Shown here one piece after another: positions 59,901 through 64,000 of a stretch of 64,000 nt of DNA. Source of the DNA: Petaurus breviceps papuanus (lineage: Eukaryota; Chordata; Mammalia; Diprotodontia; Petauridae); assembly GCA_028583685.1 (NCBI GenBank), contig JAMXIF010000043.1:4004314-4068313 (forward strand), given 5' to 3'. Below the pieces are notes generated by a model. That model was not told the origin of the DNA and did no database searches. It saw only the letters and a program-made list of their open reading frames with translations. Within the stretch, counting starts at the first letter, position 1; each line of letters starts with the position of its first letter. Position numbers and translations under genes: made by a program.

Positions 59901-60612
59901 AGGTTTTTTCTTAACCTGTGCAGTTGGGCCCTCTTTGTTCTCAATCCCTAAATCTATAAATGTGGAAAATATGACTAGACTTTCCTTTCCCTTTAATCTG
60001 AACCTGTTTAACAAGCTTACATTTTGAACATTCTCAAGTATCAATCACATGCACCTTATTTTAAATCTTTTGTTGTCCCTTACCCACAAGAGATTAGGAC
60101 CACAAGATCATTAACATGATGATTTGAGATGCCTTGAAACTCTAGTTTCATCTTTAAAAACCAGATTCTGACATCAGGGTTGTATTTTTTTTTCTTTTGG
60201 ATCGTTACATAATCCCTACCTTCCTCTTTGAAACATTAGTAACTTTGACAGTGATCACCTGATTTGGTGATCTCTGCAGTAAACATGATTCTGTCAGATC
60301 AGATGTTTTTATACTAAAGAGGAAATATCACCTTCCCATCATCTCTCCTCCTCAATTCAAAATTATTTGCCAAATAACCATCAATTAAATTAATCTCCAT
60401 TTGATAAGAAAAATTCTGGAGCACAGAAAGGTGAAGATAGTATTCCAAACTTATACTACTAGGTAGTACAAAAACCAGAACTAGAACCAAAGTTTCATAC
60501 TCCCTGTCTCCCCCTGCAGCTCTTTCTAGGGCTCAATTGATCACTTTTTAATTAAATTGGTCACTTATTTATTAAGTGCCTACTATTTGTGAGAGATATT
60601 ATGGTAAGCAAC
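59901..60612. other. Unassigned DNA with MIR and other old repeat scraps
   Basis: 60,410-60,520 looks like a decayed minus-strand MIR. 60,560-60,612 ('tatttattaagtgcctacta') is the old repeat into which LTR-A copy 4 inserted; it continues after 61,154. Confidence 0.45.
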
Positions 60613-61153
60613 TGTAGCGCCAAGCACCCCAGCACCCCCACAGTAGCTGCCAATACAGGTTCTTAGATCTGCTTTTCTAAAGGAAAGCAACTCAAAGTAG
60701 GTTAACAAGCTGACTTTAATCAATCAAACATATATTATTTACCTAGTTCAGGGGGAAAATGTCAGCACCCTGAACGAACTTCAAAGTATACAGACAGAAG
60801 TTACAAGAGAGAGAAACAGATCAAGCAGACAGGCTTCCAAACTGTCCAGGCATTACATACATCCATACGTAATCACAGTTACCAGAGAGGGAAGCATCAA
60901 TATCTGGGTTTTCAAAGGCGGGGGGCTCTCAACAACAAATCAAACAACACAAAATGAGCCCCAAAACAAAGTCTCACATCAGGGATTATATAGCCTTCTC
61001 CTGGCTCCAAGAATATAACAACCCTCTTGACCCATTGCCCAATCACAAAGCAACAAGATGCAGGTTTTCCTGAAAAACAAGCCTCCCACCACAGGCTCCA
61101 GGTGTTTTAACCTAGGGGCAGGGAAGATCTTAAAAATTTACATTCCTTTAACA
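60613..61153 (-). mobile_element. Solo LTR, family A, copy 4
   Basis: 541 bp, TGTAGCGCCAAGC to ..TTTAACA, clearly homologous to copies 1-3 with the same minus orientation. The target duplication is less clear: agcaa occurs at 60,607-60,611 and at 61,156-61,160, just outside the ends, so a few bases at the ends may have changed. No internal region. Confidence 0.82.
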
Positions 61154-61214
61154 TTAGCAAAGAAAGTGAAAAAGAGTGCCCTTCCATCAAGGAGTTTAAA
61201 GAGTGTCAGGAGGG

Positions 61215-61367
61215 GTGGCCAGGTAGCACAGAGAGTAAGAGCACCAGCCCCAGTGTTGGGATGACCTGGGGGATCGAATCCAGGCTCAGACACTTAGCAT
61301 CCACCCAGAAACACCTGGCCGTGTAACTTTGAGCAAGTTACTTAACCCCAATTGCTTATAAAAAAAA
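61215..61367 (+). mobile_element. tRNA-derived SINE with near-perfect target duplication
   Basis: The head is 'ggtggccaggtagcacagag', with B-box-like 'gatcgaatcc', body 'tgtaactttgagcaagttac' and an A-tail. agagtgtcaggaggg flanks both sides (61,200 and 61,368) without mismatch, pointing to a fairly recent insertion. Same subfamily as the first unit of the dimer at 61,777. Confidence 0.9.
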
Positions 61368-61384
61368 AGAGTGTCAGGAGGGGC

Positions 61385-61478
61385 AATATGTACATATATA
61401 TGTGTATGTATATGTGTGTGCGTATGTATGTATATGTAATATATACACATAATATATACATGTATAATGTATATATGA
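61385..61478. repeat. TATG/TA-rich microsatellite
   Basis: Imperfect tata, tgta and cgta units beside the SINE. Simple sequence. Confidence 0.85.
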
Positions 61479-61776
61479 AAAATACAAGCTATGTATCCTG
61501 GATACACCACTAATCATGTATAAATCTCTTGGAACTCTTCACCTTTGGGATCAAAACTAGACAGGGCCTTCCTTTCCTTTCAGTTGTGAGATTTTTGCAT
61601 TATTCTTATTGTCCTAATACTCTCCAAAATGAGGAAGCATCATAGGATTTTAGAGCATTATAGCTTCAAATGACTTCTAAAGCTAATTCATTCCATATCT
61701 CTTATTATATAGATTAGGAAAATGAAATTAGGATTAATTAATGGCCAGTGGCCAGTCACAAATATAAAAATACTAA

Positions 61777-62086
61777 CACTGGGGTGGCCAGGTAGCACAG
61801 AGAGTAAGAGCACCAGCTCCAGTGTCAGGATGACCTGATGACCTGGAGATTGAATCCCAGGCTCAGACACTTAGCACCCACCCAGAAACACCTGGCCATG
61901 TAACTTTGAGCAAGTTACTTAACCCCAATTGCCTAGGGGTGGCCAGGTGGCTCAGTGAGTAAGAGCACTGGCTCCAGTGTAGGGATGACCTGGATCGAAT
62001 CCTGGGCTCAGATACTCAGCACCACACTCAGAAATAACTGGCCGTGTAACCTTGAGCAAGTTACTTAACCCCGATTGCTTAAAAAA
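61777..62086 (+). mobile_element. Head-to-tail SINE dimer
   Basis: Unit 1 is 61,781-61,934 and unit 2 is 61,935-62,086. Unit 1 ends 'accccaattgcct' with no A-tail and passes straight into 'aggggtggccagg' of unit 2, which ends in the only A-tail. One perfect duplication, aaaaatactaa, encloses both (61,766-61,776 and 62,087-62,097). The units belong to distinguishable subtypes: unit 1 shares 'agcacagagagtaagagcac' with the SINE at 61,215, and unit 2 does not. Unit 1 also has a small 'gatgacct' duplication. Confidence 0.85.
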
Positions 62087-62184
62087 AAAAATACTAATAT
62101 TTTACTACTGAAAGCTTGTACTTCTATGCCATTTTAATGCTCACAAATTTTTAATTTTTGCATTTTCGCTTGACCCTAATGATA

Positions 62185-62328
62185 ACCCATTATGATGATG
62201 AAGTACCATTATTATTCCCATTTTATAGATAAGAAAGCTGAGTTTAGAAGGTTTTAAGTCACTTGAATCACGTCACATAGCTAGTATAAAAGGAGGAATT
62301 TAGAGCTCTGTTTTCCTGATTCCAAGGA
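62185..62328 (-). mobile_element. MIR SINE, minus strand
   Basis: Blocks are 'tattattcccattttataga', 'taagaaagctgagtttagaa' and 'cacatagctagtataaaagg' in minus MIR order. Confidence 0.7.
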
Positions 62329-62329
62329 A

Positions 62330-62540
62330 GTATGCTAAAGTAAAAAGATTACTGCCTCTTGAGTCAGGCAATCTCTGTTCAAATTCTAATTTTTATACTA
62401 TCTGCATGATCTTGGTCAAGCAATTTACTCTCCTTGAGTCCCAGTTTCCTCAACCACAATATGAAAAAAGATTGTACTAGAAATTCTCTGAGTTCCCTTC
62501 AGATTCTAAACCTGATATCCTATGATTCTATATTCCATAG
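62330..62540 (+). mobile_element. MIR SINE
   Basis: Blocks are 'actgcctcttgagtcaggca', 'atgatcttggtcaagcaatt', 'gagtcccagtttcctcaacc' and 'agattctaaacctgatatcc'. Confidence 0.72.
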
Positions 62541-62809
62541 TTCCTCAAGATAGAAAAACCTGAATTGGAACACAAGTACTGTTATTCTAATGCACAGTAT
62601 TTAAGATCTGTCATTAAGTTTGTAAAATTAAGGATTTTTATACAGTTAGAGAAACATGAAAGATATATGTAGGGAAGAAGCAATTTATATCTGTCCTCTG
62701 AAAGGGCATGTTAGCCTGTGAAACATCATGAGAGAATATGAGAGTTGGACTAAACCTAAAAGAGATAGTTAAATCTATATGTAAAGAGAAATTACCTTTA
62801 CACCATACC

Positions 62810-63330
62810 ATACAAATAGTCACCCAATGTCCTTTTAAAGACATTCAAATATGGTGAATCCATTACTTCCTGAATCATTCCCTATTTGATCTGCCCTATT
62901 TTAAAGGAAGTTTAAAATTATAATTAAGCTTAGATCTGTTTCTAAGAAAATGTTAACCGTTTTTCCTATTTCTCTGGGTTTAAACAGAAAAAAAGGCTAA
63001 TCTCTTTACTTTCAATACATGAAAGAGGTAGCCACTCACCTATTGTTTTTTCTCTTTTTTGACTAAATGCCCTTCAGTCTCTTACTAGCCTAGTTCCCTT
63101 CCTTGAGATATGTTCTACTTTGTCAAAATCTTTTCTAAAATATGGTACCTACAGCTTTACATGATACTTTAGATCTGATCTGATCAAGGAGGAGTACTGT
63201 CACCTTCTTCTTTCTGGGTGATTTGCTTGTATTAAAATGGAGCTTGCATTTGACATATGTGCTAGTTTGCTACCTTGAATAAGATATTGAACTCTCAAGA
63301 TGCAAATAAGACCCAGATATCTTTCATAGT
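62810..63330 (-). mobile_element. CR1/L3 LINE 3' UTR, minus strand
   Basis: Blocks in the known reverse order are 'atccattacttcctgaatca', 'ctaaatgcccttcagtctct', 'tttctaaaatatggtaccta' and 'gatctgatctgatcaaggag'. Decayed, non-coding. Confidence 0.65.
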
Positions 63331-63334
63331 GCAG

Positions 63335-63970
63335 GATCACAGAATTTCAGAGTTGGAAGTGACTTAACCATAAGTGACAAAGAATCAGCACTGCAATTTT
63401 CCGAGCAAATGATCATTCATTTTCTTGAGGATATCTGAGTGGACAGGGATGGTGTTCCAAGGCATTTCAACAAACATTTGGGGTAGAACTTTTTTTTTTT
63501 TGCCTTTTGGAGGGCAATTGGGGTTAAGTAACTTGCCCAAGGTTACATGGCTAGGGTTTTGGGTTTTTTTTTTGTGGGTGTTAAGTGTCTGAGGCCTGAA
63601 CTGAACTCGGGTCCTCCTGACTCAGGGGCTAGAAATTTATTCACTGTGCCACCTAGCTGCCCTTGGGATAGAACTTTTAAGACATTCATTCTCTCAAGTC
63701 TAAATCTATCTCTTTGAAACTACTACTCTTTGCTTCTAGCTATACCTTTTAGTATTAAATAAAACCAACCTGTTTCACCTTAAATGTGAAAGATCTTCAA
63801 ATACTTCAAGCTGGTCATAACCTCCCCTAATACACCAAGATTTTTTCTTCTTTAGACTGAACATTTCACTGTTACTTTAAGTGATTGCCATTTTGTATGC
63901 ACATCTACCTCTGCATCACCCATTCTATAACTGCAAATTGATTTTTCAGCCCAATTATAGTTATTTGCAT
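63335..63970 (-). mobile_element. Second CR1/L3 3' UTR piece, minus strand, split by a SINE
   Basis: It starts at the terminal block 'aggatcacagaatttcagag' (the reverse of the CR1 3' end) and continues to 'gataggatgg..'-type sequence near 63,440. After the SINE it resumes with 'gtctaaatctatctctttga', 'gatcttcaaatacttcaagc' and 'gactgaacatttcactgtta'. No open frame. Confidence 0.65.
63494..63662 (-). mobile_element. tRNA-derived SINE, minus strand
   Basis: Minus-strand head at 63,662 (gggcagctaggtggcacagt), body, and a T-run at the left as the A-tail. A poly-T insertion lies inside near 63,563. The target duplication is ttggggtagaactttt (63,478) and ttgggatagaactttt (63,663), with one mismatch. 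It lies within a CR1 relic. Confidence 0.88.
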
Positions 63971-64000
63971 TTATTTATTCAATTGAATGTATCCAATAAT

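Overview
The window is gene-poor, AT-rich marsupial genomic DNA. I infer a marsupial from the repeat set: CORE-type tRNA-derived SINEs of the MAR1/WALLSI kind, marsupial-style L1 and half-L1 (HAL1) elements, an RTE/BovB-type LINE, old L2, CR1/L3 and MIR relics, and solo LTRs. I cannot name the species. I found no intact host protein-coding gene. Apart from LTR and LINE frames, the long open frames are shadows of repeats or simple sequence.

Layout: 1-2,466 holds an L1-type 5' UTR, an L2-like LINE, a SINE and a solo LTR (family A). 3,868-4,788 is an intronless, broken copy of ZDHHC3, a Golgi DHHC palmitoyltransferase. 6,425-14,110 is two old minus-strand L1s, invaded by an internally deleted L1 derivative (8,322-8,805) and a second LTR-A. 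18,587-22,887 is a U6 snRNA-L1 chimeric retrocopy on the minus strand, split by a HAL1 (19,688-22,540). 23,650-28,880 is plus-strand L1 sequence carrying a third type of solo LTR (family C), a SINE and a (TC)n tract. 29,073-30,226 is a long solo LTR of family B. 33,390-37,050 holds L1 pieces, one split by an RTE LINE. 37,050-41,200 is the longest stretch with no repeat I recognise. 41,200-42,000 is CR1. 42,270-48,868 is a long minus-strand L1 with a composite 2.6 kb insertion and two LTR-B-like relics. 50,709-54,141 is a second HAL1, split by LTR-A. 56,223-57,399 is a second LTR-B, with a 169-codon open frame. 57,680-58,600 looks like non-repetitive, TAATTA-rich conserved-type DNA split by a 300 bp pyrimidine tract. 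58,800-64,000 holds MIR, CR1, LTR-A and a cluster of SINEs including a head-to-tail dimer.

The most notable items are: (1) the LTR-B family, which carries an LTR-internal reading frame with a hydrophobic start and in-frame 23- and 33-codon repeats; (2) the U6-L1 chimera with a target-site duplication; (3) two HAL1s and a 484 bp L1 derivative lacking both ORFs, all apparently mobilised in trans; (4) a SINE dimer with no internal A-tail; (5) the candidate conserved element at 57.7-58.6 kb. All identities come from reading the sequence against remembered family features. No database search was run, so repeat family names and old-fragment borders are approximate.
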